Shown here one piece after another: positions 1-7,631 of a stretch of 64,000 bases of DNA (its first letter is position 1; each line of letters begins with the position of its first letter). Source of the stretch: Nitrosospira briensis (GTDB lineage: Bacteria > Pseudomonadota > Gammaproteobacteria > Burkholderiales > Nitrosomonadaceae); assembly GCF_900115125.1 (NCBI RefSeq), contig NZ_FOVJ01000001.1:405852-469851 (forward strand), written 5' to 3'. The notes beneath the pieces are model-generated. The model was not told where the DNA came from. It did not search any database and saw only the letters and a program-made list of their open reading frames with translations. The position numbers and the translations under genes are program-made.

Positions 1-1
1 T

Positions 2-3000
2 CACCTGATGATGGCGCACGGCGTTGCCACGGACACGGTCTCCTACGAGACCGACCGCATGGCTTTCATCGGGCGGGGAAATGATGTGTCCGCGCCACAG
101 GCAATGATGGATGCGGCACCGCTTTCCGGCGGCGCGGGATCGGTTCTCGACCCGATAGTAGCGATCCGGAAATGCGTAACCATCGAACCGGGAGAGTCCG
201 CGACGATAGATATCGTTACCGGGGCAGGAGATTCGCGTCACGCAGCCATGCATCTGGTTGATAAGTACCAGGATCAGCACTTGACGAATCGTGTCTTTGA
301 TCTCGCATGGACTCATAGTCTCGTTGTGCTGCATCAGCTCAACGCGACTGAAACTGATGCGCAATTGTTCGGCCGGCTGGCTGGCTCGGTGCTGTACGCG
401 AATTCCTATTTGCGTGCGGACGATTCCATACTCGTCAAGAACCAGCGTGGGCAGTCCGGCCTGTGGGGGTACGCCATCTCCGGTGACCTGCCAATTGTGC
501 TGTTGCAGATCAGCAACGTCGCCAATATCAATCTGGTGCGGCAGTTGGTGCAGGCCCATTCCTACTGGCGCGTGAAGGGATTGGCGGTCGATCTGGTAAT
601 CTGGAATGAGGACCACTCCAGTTATCGGCAACTGCTGCACGAGCACATCATGGGTTTGATCGCGGGCAGTGCGGAGGCACATGTGCTTGATCGTCCCGGT
701 GGCATTTTTATCCGGCGCGCAGAGCAGATTGCTCCGGAAGACCGGATTCTGATGCAAACCGTTGCGCGCGTGATCATACTCGACAGCAACGGGAATCTGG
801 TGGAACAGCTGGCGCGGCGCCTTCCCGTAGAGTTGCCGCGTCCCCAAGCCATGCTGACGCCGATCCGGGCTCTGGAACCTTATGAGCCTGTCACGTTGCC
901 CCGCCGCGAACTGCTCTTCGACAACGGGCTTGGCGGATTCACCCCTGATGCGCGCGAGTATGTCATAACGACGGGGCAGAATCAGGCAACGCCCGTGCCT
1001 TGGTCGAACATCCTGGCAAACCCTGAATTCGGGACTATTATCTCGGAGAGCGGCCAAGCTTACACCTGGTATGAAAACGCCCACGAGTATCGGTTGACGC
1101 CGTGGGATAACGATCCTGTTTGCGACTCGAGTGGCGAGGCTTATTACTTGCGGGATGAAGAAACCGGTGATTTCTGGTCCCCGACGCCTCTGCCAAAGCC
1201 GGGAGCGGCGCCATATGTTACCCGGCATGGATTTGGTTACAGTATTTTTGAACACACCGAGAGCGGCATTCATTCAGAACTCGAGGTCTATGTCGCCCTG
1301 GACGCTCCCGTGAAGTTTGCGGTACTGAAAGTGCGTAACGAATCCGGACGACCCCGGAAGCTTTCGGCAACAGGTTGTATGGAATGGGTACTGGGTGACC
1401 TGCCGGCGAAGAGCAGAATGCATGTCGTAACGGAGATAGAACCCGAAAGCGGAATTCTGTTTGCGCACAATCCTTATAACAACGAGTTTTCCAGCCGTGT
1501 TGCTTTTTTTGATGTAGACGATGAAACGCGCAGTATCACAGGAGACCGAACCGAATTTATCGGCCGCAATGGCAGATTGAAGAATCCTGCCGCGATGGCT
1601 GCGAAGGATCTCTCGGGCCAAGTGGGTGCGGGGCTTGATCCCTGTGGGGCTATCCGTGTTCCGTTCGAGTTGCTGGAGGGGGAAATGCGGCAGGTCACGT
1701 TTCGCCTGGGCGCCGGGCTTCATGCTGATGACGCCCTCCAGATCGCTCGGCGCTTCCGCGGAGCCGGGGTCGCGCATGAGGCACTGCAAAAAGTGCGCAA
1801 CTACTGGCTCCGGACGCTCGGCACTGTACAGGTCGAAACGCCGGATCCATCCGTAAACGTAATGGTCAACGGCTGGCTGTTATATCAGGTGATGGCATGC
1901 CGTTTGTGGGGGCGGAGCGGCTATTATCAATCAGGGGGAGCTTTCGGATTCCGCGATCAGCTGCAGGATGTGATGTCGCTGGTTCACGCCGAACCCGCTC
2001 TTGTCCGCGAGCATCTGCTCCGGGCGGCGGCGCGCCAGTTCATCGAAGGAGATGTCCAGCATTGGTGGCATCCACCGGGCGGCCGCGGCGTCCGTACGCG
2101 CTGCTCCGATGATTATCTGTGGTTGCCTCTGGTAGCCTGCCGGTACGTTGTTACCACCGGCGACATCGGCGTGCTGGATGAACACGTTTCATTTCTGGAA
2201 GGACGGCAGGTGTCCCCCGATGAGGAGTCATACTACGATCTGCCAGTCCGTTCTGAACAGGCCGCGACCTTTTATCAGCATTGCGTACGTGCCATCGAGC
2301 ATGGCCTGCGATTCGGCGAACACGGTCTTCCGTTGATGGGCACCGGCGACTGGAACGACGGAATGAACCTCGTGGGTTTTCACGGACGTGGCGAGAGCGT
2401 CTGGCTGGCCTTCTTCCTGTATGACATCCTTATCCAGTTTTCGGAACTTTCCGAACGGTATGGGGATATGGCGTTTGCCGGTCGTTGCAAAAAGGAAGCC
2501 GATCTTCTACGCCAGAATATCGAACAGCATGGCTGGGATGGAAAATGGTATCTCCGCGCCTACTTTGATGACGGTACTCCTCTTGGTTCCCACAGTAATC
2601 CTGAATGCCGGACCGACTCAATTGCGCAGAGCTGGTCGGTCTTGTCCGGCGGAGGCTCGGGGGGGCGTCAACGGCAGGCGATGGAAGCCGTAAATAAGCA
2701 TCTGGTCCGTCGGGACGCGCGTCTCATTCAACTTCTTGATCCCCCTTTTGATCAGTCTCACTTGAACCCGGGTTATATAAAAGGTTATGTGCCGGGCGTA
2801 CGCGAGAACGGGGGGCAATACACACATGCCGCGATCTGGGCGACCATGGCTTTCGCGGTGCTGAAAGATCATGAGCGTGCCTGGGAACTGCTGGAGATGA
2901 TCAACCCGGTAAACCACGGGAAATCACCGGAGATGGTATCTGTCTACAAGGCGGAACCCTATGTGGTTGCCGCCGATGTTTATGCGGTTCCCCCGCATAC

Positions 3001-3319
3001 GGGCCGCGGCGGATGGTCGTGGTATACGGGTTCCGCGAGTTGGCTGTACCGTTTGATGCTGGAGACGCTGCTCGGTCTTACACTGGAGGGGAACCGGCTG
3101 TGCTTTAACCCTTGCCTGCCTGCGAAATGGGATACATTCACGGTGAAATACCGTTATGTGGAAACGATCTATGACATTACGGTGACACAGACGGTTAGCG
3201 CTATGGGTAACGAGAGCCTCACAATCGATGGCGTTGGCCAGCCCGACCTGGCTATTGTTCTTGTCGACGACCGGTCGCCGCATACAGTCAAAGTCCAGCT
3301 GGGCCGTTCTCCCGCCTGA
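2..3319 (+). CDS. ndvB: Cyclic beta-1,2-glucan synthase, C-terminal part (5' end outside window)
   Basis: The frame is open to the left edge, so this is the last ~1,105 residues of a protein that is normally near 2,800 residues. Visible are GH94 (glycosyltransferase 36) features: a 'super-sandwich' domain around residues 310-600 and an (alpha/alpha)6 catalytic barrel around 620-1,030. The barrel has YYQSGGAFGFRDQLQDVM and the conserved GDWNDGMN motif, which in this family holds the general-acid Asp. In NdvB/ChvB proteins the N-terminal GT84 region polymerises beta-1,2-glucan from UDP-glucose and the GH94 end sets ring size by phosphorolysis. The segment DRMAFIGRG...LDPIVAIRK near the start resembles DRTEFIGRN...LDPCGAIRV about 500 residues later, so the sandwich unit appears to be duplicated. 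The product would be a periplasmic osmoregulated glucan. The family call is firm; the N-terminal domains cannot be seen here. Confidence 0.9.
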   Translation, partial: HLMMAHGVATDTVSYETDRMAFIGRGNDVSAPQAMMDAAPLSGGAGSVLDPIVAIRKCVTIEPGESATIDIVTGAGDSRHAAMHLVDKYQDQHLTNRVFDLAWTHSLVVLHQLNATETDAQLFGRLAGSVLYANSYLRADDSILVKNQRGQSGLWGYAISGDLPIVLLQISNVANINLVRQLVQAHSYWRVKGLAVDLVIWNEDHSSYRQLLHEHIMGLIAGSAEAHVLDRPGGIFIRRAEQIAPEDRILMQTVARVIILDSNGNLVEQLARRLPVELPRPQAMLTPIRALEPYEPVTLPRRELLFDNGLGGFTPDAREYVITTGQNQATPVPWSNILANPEFGTIISESGQAYTWYENAHEYRLTPWDNDPVCDSSGEAYYLRDEETGDFWSPTPLPKPGAAPYVTRHGFGYSIFEHTESGIHSELEVYVALDAPVKFAVLKVRNESGRPRKLSATGCMEWVLGDLPAKSRMHVVTEIEPESGILFAHNPYNNEFSSRVAFFDVDDETRSITGDRTEFIGRNGRLKNPAAMAAKDLSGQVGAGLDPCGAIRVPFELLEGEMRQVTFRLGAGLHADDALQIARRFRGAGVAHEALQKVRNYWLRTLGTVQVETPDPSVNVMVNGWLLYQVMACRLWGRSGYYQSGGAFGFRDQLQDVMSLVHAEPALVREHLLRAAARQFIEGDVQHWWHPPGGRGVRTRCSDDYLWLPLVACRYVVTTGDIGVLDEHVSFLEGRQVSPDEESYYDLPVRSEQAATFYQHCVRAIEHGLRFGEHGLPLMGTGDWNDGMNLVGFHGRGESVWLAFFLYDILIQFSELSERYGDMAFAGRCKKEADLLRQNIEQHGWDGKWYLRAYFDDGTPLGSHSNPECRTDSIAQSWSVLSGGGSGGRQRQAMEAVNKHLVRRDARLIQLLDPPFDQSHLNPGYIKGYVPGVRENGGQYTHAAIWATMAFAVLKDHERAWELLEMINPVNHGKSPEMVSVYKAEPYVVAADVYAVPPHTGRGGWSWYTGSASWLYRLMLETLLGLTLEGNRLCFNPCLPAKWDTFTVKYRYVETIYDITVTQTVSAMGNESLTIDGVGQPDLAIVLVDDRSPHTVKVQLGRSPA

Positions 3320-3501
3320 GTGCATTTGCGGTTGTAAGGGCAGCAGTTGTTGCTACTCGAAGAAGGCCGCGAGGATTGCTTATCGGGTTGTATTAATGAG
3401 ACCGGGCTGGCGTGACGCCAGAATTCTGCAGGCGTCGAGCGCAGCTTGAGTCAAGGCTGCAAGACCAGCAGCCTCCATGAATGAGAATGCCTCTATGCCA
3501 T

Positions 3502-4023
3502 TCAAGCCAAAGGAGCAGGTGAACTGCTTAACGGCATGCTGGACCTGATGGCGGGATGAGCGGAATGAGCCGGGCGAATGCCCGGCATCAGGGTTTGGGC
3601 GATCCGGGCCGAAAGGCTCTGGGTATACCGCTGAAGCAAGTAGCGCAACGGGCTGCCGAGTTCGAACTCTCTCCGCAGATTGGCAGCCTTGAGGCGATAA
3701 CCGAAACCGGCATTCTGAACCACTGCCCGGGTTGGAGTGATTTTTCGCCCCATAAGCATGGAAATGCCGAATACACCTTCATTGCCGATAGCGGCAATCT
3801 TGATAGGCTCTCCCTTATCGGTAAGGGTGATCAGGGAAATGATACTGGTAGTGGGAAAATAAACAAGATCCAATTCACCACCATTTTCGTAAACGGCCCA
3901 TCCTTTGGCCAGGGATACAAGTTCAAGGCAGGATTGCAGCCGCTCGTAATCTTTTTCGGGAAGAGCAGCCAAAAACAGGTTTTGCTTGGGGGTATGAAGC
4001 CCGGGGGTAAGAATATATGACAT
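3502..4023 (-). pseudogene. Truncated Crp/Fnr-type regulator lacking its DNA-binding domain
   Basis: The first ~145 residues match the cyclic-nucleotide-binding-like sensor domain of Crp/Fnr regulators: a beta-roll with VYFPTTSIISL, IGNEGVFGISMLMG and the linker helix LLQRYTQSLSARIAQT. In intact relatives this helix continues into a winged helix-turn-helix. Here the similarity stops abruptly and the last ~28 residues (MPGIRPAHSAHPAIR and onward) are unrelated, so the HTH is absent. A 7-bp-stem hairpin (3569-3586) lies at the breakpoint. The 173 residues compare with about 230 for the family. It probably no longer binds DNA. A small free-standing sensor protein is possible but less likely. The truncation is read directly; loss of function is inferred. 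Confidence 0.65.
3569..3586. repeat. Hairpin at the Crp-like truncation point
   Basis: Perfect inverted repeat GCCGGGC - GAAT - GCCCGGC (7-bp arms, 4-nt loop). It sits just where the regulator on the minus strand loses similarity to its family. It may be a REP-like element or a transcription end; no T-run follows on either strand. Confidence 0.4.
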
Positions 4024-4403
4024 TTACATTCCTCGTTATTTGCTGGTCTCGATAATCATGGGCTGCTGCCAGGTGCAAAAATAGTAATGGTTCGTATTCC
4101 AGTACGGCGGGGCATAATGTTTACAATTGGAGACGCACGACACGGTTTGACTTTACATCAAAATCAGAAAGCCGTATGTGCGGTGACCGACAGACGGAGG
4201 GGACGAAAAGGAGGTACAAAGGTTCTGGAAGAGGTAACGAAGCCGCGCGAGTGGAGGGGATTGCTGCACGAGCGTCACCGCGAGAGCATAACGAGTATAC
4301 AGAGTGTTTTCCTGTTATGAAAGCGTCCGGTTCGTATACAGATTAAGCAGCGAGTTGCGGAATATAAATAGAAAACGATGTTAATTTTATATGGAGGATT
4401 GTA
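4024..4403. other. Intergenic region, 380 bp, no gene supported
   Basis: Divergent spacer between the truncated regulator (minus) and the DUF883 gene (plus). It must carry the promoter for the latter, but I see no convincing -35/-10 pair. The 77-codon open frame inside it has no recognisable features. The AT-rich stretch just before 4390 and the GGAGG at about 4393 belong to the DUF883 translation start. Confidence 0.5.
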
Positions 4404-4718
4404 ATGGCCAGGAATGCCCGGGAAACCAAAGAGAAGCTCGTCAACGACTTTCAGTCGGTTATCGCCGATACCGAAGAATTGATGAAATTTGTAAGCAATG
4501 AAAGCGGCGGAAAGGCTCAGGCCCTGCGCGACAAGCTCGACCGCAATTTGAAGCTCGCCAAGGATTATTTGCATGATGTGGAAGGCTCCGTCGTAGATAA
4601 ATCCAGAGTGGCGGCCAGGGTAACAGATGAATATGTGCATGAAAACGCGTGGCGTACCGTAGGGCTAGCCATTGGGGTTGGTATTCTGATCGGGTTTCTG
4701 ATACGGGACCGCGATTGA
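4404..4718 (+). CDS. DUF883 (ElaB/YqjD-type) membrane-anchored protein
   Basis: 104 residues with the DUF883 layout. A long amphipathic, charged N-terminal helix (residues 1-75, with the ETKEKLVNDFQ repeat-like pattern) is followed by a short C-terminal hydrophobic anchor (about 84-99, TVGLAIGVGILIGFLI) and a charged tail RDRD. Relatives YqjD and ElaB of E. coli are inner-membrane proteins that bind stationary-phase ribosomes; that role is known for the family and not shown here. A GGAGG about 7 nt before the ATG decides the start. The gene stands alone between a divergent regulator and a PEP-CTERM hydrolase. DUF883 genes are often stress-linked, as are the small genes at 10-12 kb. Confidence 0.85.
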   Translation: MARNARETKEKLVNDFQSVIADTEELMKFVSNESGGKAQALRDKLDRNLKLAKDYLHDVEGSVVDKSRVAARVTDEYVHENAWRTVGLAIGVGILIGFLIRDRD

Positions 4719-4828
4719 TTCCCGCTCGTGAGCAAAACGTCATGAGGATGAGCGGGCAGCGGAGCGAAGCGGATTCTATTGTCGGGCCCGGTTCCATCAA
4801 GCCACAACTCGCTGGGAGGAGGTTGATC

Positions 4829-5821
4829 ATGAGAATACGAATTACATTTGCCGCGCTTTCTGTTTTGGTGTTGACCGGGGGAAATGTCTGGGCGGCTCCG
4901 GCTTTCAGCAGTTTGTATACGTTCGGAGACAGTCTTTCGGATGCGGGAGACAGCCCTTCCTCAGTGATGAGCATTTACAAGATTCTGAATAACAACTGTG
5001 ATCCTCTTCATTTCTGCCCGCCCTATGATGATGGCCGCCTCTCCAACGGACCTGTTGCCTCTGAATATCTCGCGGAATCTCTGTTCCCCGGAGGTGTAAC
5101 TACCACGAATTTCCGCAGTTATGCCGTGGGCGGTGCCACATCCGGGATAGGAAATAGCGGTGATATAGGAGGCAGCGCAACTGATAAAGGGGATTTGGGG
5201 CTGCCGGGTATGAAACAAGAGGTGGATCGCTACATCAGTGATTCCGGGGGAAACGCCGATCCCAACGGTTTGTACCTTGTATGGGGGGGGGCAAATGACT
5301 ATTTAACGCATGATTCTCCCATCTCGGCGGCCCAAAATATTGGGAGCTATGTAAATATGTTGGCGGCGGCAGGTGCAAGGCACATCCTGGTTCCGAATCT
5401 CGCGAACCTGGGCCACACCCCGCTCGCCAGAGCGGAGGGTGAGGAAGCTCAAGCTCGAGATTATACGATTGTTTTTAATAACGAGCTGGCCACACAGTTG
5501 GGGAATACCAGTTCAAGTTTTCCCACAACAGATATTTTTCGATTCGATACCTATTCTTTCGTAAATAATGTTATTCAGAATCCTGGGGACTATATGTTAC
5601 CCAATGTAACGGGTCCCTGTATTTCGCTTCCCTTTGATGTTTCGTGCGGCAATCCGGATGGTCATCTTTACTGGGATGACGTTCATCCAACAACTCGGGC
5701 TCATGCCATTTTGGGAGGAGCTTTCGCAAGCGCCGTGCCAGAGCCTGGAATTGCAGTTATGTTCATCGGGGGGCTGTTTGTCCTTGGTATGGTTGTATGC
5801 AGACGGCGTACCCTGATGTGA
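4829..5821 (+). CDS. PEP-CTERM-anchored SGNH/GDSL lipase or esterase
   Basis: 330 residues from the ATG at 4829, which has GGGAGGAGG directly upstream. An in-frame upstream start at 4649 would overlap the DUF883 gene and add a non-signal leader. A signal peptide (about 1-22, ending VWAAP) leads into the SGNH hydrolase fold: block I FGDSLSDAGD with the nucleophile Ser, block III WGGAND (Gly/Asn of the oxyanion hole) and block V WDDVHPT with the Asp-x-x-His pair. The C-terminus is a PEP-CTERM signal: the motif VPEPG, a hydrophobic stretch IAVMFIGGLFVLGMVV and the basic tail CRRR. Proteins of this kind are exported, then processed at the inner membrane by an exosortase and delivered to the surface or to exopolysaccharide. 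The substrate is unknown. Confidence 0.85.
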   Translation: MRIRITFAALSVLVLTGGNVWAAPAFSSLYTFGDSLSDAGDSPSSVMSIYKILNNNCDPLHFCPPYDDGRLSNGPVASEYLAESLFPGGVTTTNFRSYAVGGATSGIGNSGDIGGSATDKGDLGLPGMKQEVDRYISDSGGNADPNGLYLVWGGANDYLTHDSPISAAQNIGSYVNMLAAAGARHILVPNLANLGHTPLARAEGEEAQARDYTIVFNNELATQLGNTSSSFPTTDIFRFDTYSFVNNVIQNPGDYMLPNVTGPCISLPFDVSCGNPDGHLYWDDVHPTTRAHAILGGAFASAVPEPGIAVMFIGGLFVLGMVVCRRRTLM

Positions 5822-5866
5822 ATACACGACCGGCTTTGTGCTGATCAATACAACGCGTAAAATGCC

Positions 5867-5889
5867 ACGCAACCAGCACAGGGTTGCGT
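5867..5889. terminator. Possible hairpin terminator after the GDSL gene
   Basis: ACGCAACC and GGTTGCGT form a perfect 8-bp stem around a 7-nt loop, 46 nt after the stop codon. The nearest T-rich run (ATTTTTAT) is about 20 nt further on, so a Rho-independent terminator is possible but not canonical. Confidence 0.35.
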
Positions 5890-5914
5890 CGTAGGATACC
5901 CTTATGGGATTTTT

Positions 5915-6232
5915 ATGCTGATAACATTCAAGAGCGATGCTTATGCCGACATAACCATGTTCGGCGATGTCGCGCAGCGGCTATTAAAGATGATGGGGCA
6001 TAGCGGGACTGTGCCCGGCGCCATACTGGCCGAGGATGTCCCGGCTGCGCTGGAGCGCTTGAAACGCGGCGTTGAGCAAGAAACGCCGAGGGCGCAGGAG
6101 CCGGACGTCGTTGCTGAAGGCAATGAGCCCGCCGATCAAGCGGTGAGCCTTGCCCATCGCGCACTGCCAATAATCGAATTGCTCACCGCCGCGGAAAAAA
6201 AACGTTGTGACGTGATGTGGGAGAAGATGTAG
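5915..6232 (+). CDS. DUF1840 family protein
   Basis: 105 residues. The start MLITFKSDAYADITMFGDVAQRLL and the LLKMMGHSGTVPGAI segment are characteristic of the DUF1840 family, small cytosolic proteins found mainly in Beta- and Gammaproteobacteria with no established function. The end (AAEKKRCDVMWEKM) is also typical. The middle is an acidic, low-complexity linker (residues ~50-75). The gene is single, between two PEP-CTERM genes, and no operon partner is visible. Confidence 0.8.
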   Translation: MLITFKSDAYADITMFGDVAQRLLKMMGHSGTVPGAILAEDVPAALERLKRGVEQETPRAQEPDVVAEGNEPADQAVSLAHRALPIIELLTAAEKKRCDVMWEKM

Positions 6233-6485
6233 ATTACCTTGTCAAATTGTGTTACCTGCCAGCAGGGTGCAGGATGAGTGCAGAATTAACCTGACTACAG
6301 TCCGGACGCCTTGTTTTATGTGAGGCAGCGAACGGACGGCTTTTCCAAACAGAGCAAGACTATAGGTGGGCGTCGTTCGACCCTCCCCTTGAACGACACT
6401 CCTGGTCCGGCGCGATTATATCGTTCCGGACTTTTTCACATTCGGCGCGGCGGTCTCCACCGCCGGAGCACCCTTCGACGACAGT

Positions 6486-7289
6486 TCAGGCCGTATTGCG
6501 AGGCAGGCGCCGCCGCAAGACGGTGCCCATCAAGGCGAGGCCGGCGAGCAGCATGGCGTAGGTTTCCGGTTCGGGTACGGCTCCCGCGATCAGGGTGCCG
6601 GTAACGCCATACTTGCTCTGCAAATTCGGGTTGGCGATATCCTGAGCAAAATAATCCGCCCCTCCCACGAATACAGAATAGTCGCCAGCCGCCAGATTCA
6701 TGAAGGTATGGGAGACTTTCCCATCAGGTGCGCCATCCGAGCCAAAGCCCGAGCCATCATAGGCATGACCAATATATTTGAAAAAACTCAGGCTCGCCGG
6801 AACAGACGTGCCGTTCAGATCGCCTGGATCATTGCCGATTGACCAATCGGTCAAGGCTCGGAATGAGCCCTCCGCGTTAACCGGACGGTTAGAGAGGGAT
6901 ATATTGGCAGAATCATGATCCGCCTTCATGGGCGCAATATGTGCAAGCCCCTGGTAGAGCGAGAACCCGGGTAGCAATCCGAGATGAGAAGTGGAGATGT
7001 TGCCGAGGTGATCTGTAACCTGCGAGGTTGCCTGCTCGAACGTAAGGTTAATATTGGCAGACTCGAGCAGCGTGAAGCGGTAGGCACGTAATTTGTGACT
7101 GTCGCCATAGTCGGCATCCGTGCCATCCATCCAGCCATAGTTCCCGGTCACCGCTTGATCGATTCGAGTGGAAGTAGTGTAGGTATTATCAAAAGTTCCA
7201 AAATCACGGCCGCCATAACCCACATGCGCCATCGCAGGTAATGAGGCCATGCCAGCCAGAAAAAATGCGCACTGAAGTGTTTTTTTCAT
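6486..7289 (-). CDS. PEP-CTERM sorted secreted protein, unknown function
   Basis: 267 residues when started at the ATG at 7289 (MKKTLQCAFFLAG), which gives a normal signal peptide ending PAMAH; a start 15 codons upstream would put a polar leader before it. The body is a beta-rich extracellular domain with alternating Gly, Asn, Asp and Thr (GYGGRDFGTFDNT; MNLAAGDYSVFVGG) resembling FxDxA/pre-peptidase-type PEP-CTERM proteins. The C-terminus has VPEPETYAMLLAGLALMG followed by RRR, a complete exosortase sorting signal. There is no catalytic motif. It is presumably a surface or matrix component, co-sorted with the GDSL hydrolase nearby although on the other strand. Confidence 0.8.
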   Translation of the reverse strand: MKKTLQCAFFLAGMASLPAMAHVGYGGRDFGTFDNTYTTSTRIDQAVTGNYGWMDGTDADYGDSHKLRAYRFTLLESANINLTFEQATSQVTDHLGNISTSHLGLLPGFSLYQGLAHIAPMKADHDSANISLSNRPVNAEGSFRALTDWSIGNDPGDLNGTSVPASLSFFKYIGHAYDGSGFGSDGAPDGKVSHTFMNLAAGDYSVFVGGADYFAQDIANPNLQSKYGVTGTLIAGAVPEPETYAMLLAGLALMGTVLRRRLPRNTA

Positions 7290-7399
7290 ATTTTGATCTC
7301 TCGTAAACTGATTAACGACATAAAGTAATTTCAAGATACCGGCATAATTCTCGTAACTGGCCGACGTGGTGAGTATTTATTACTCTTATCGATAAATCA

Positions 7400-7433
7400 A
7401 TGTGGCATATTGTCGCATGTGGCAAATTGCCGC
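7400..7433. repeat. 17-bp tandem direct repeat upstream of the PEP-CTERM gene
   Basis: ATGTGGCATATTGTCGC is followed immediately by ATGTGGCAAATTGCCGC: two copies, two mismatches, no spacer. It lies 111 bp upstream of the 7289 start in the divergent spacer shared with nothing else, so it is a candidate regulator-binding site. No known operator was recognised. Confidence 0.5.
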
Positions 7434-7631
7434 GGCTCAGCAAACGGGATGCATCGGCAGGCCGAAGTTCAATAAGGAGGACGCATTTCGAGTACAGGCA
7501 GCTATACCCGCATCACTTGCGGTTGCCGACAGGTATTCAGGATAAAAAGGTGCGAACCTTTGAAGGAGCAGGAAGGCGCCGAGAATGGGCCAAGCGCCGC
7601 CAGGGGCGATTTTTCCTGACCGGAGGAAGGA

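Noticed and set aside
3556-4020. 154-codon plus-strand frame opposite the Crp-like gene
   Set aside because: The minus strand encodes a recognisable sensor domain; the plus frame does not resemble anything.
4087-4320. 77-codon plus-strand frame
   Set aside because: No ribosome site, no family and unusual Arg-rich composition; treated as non-coding.
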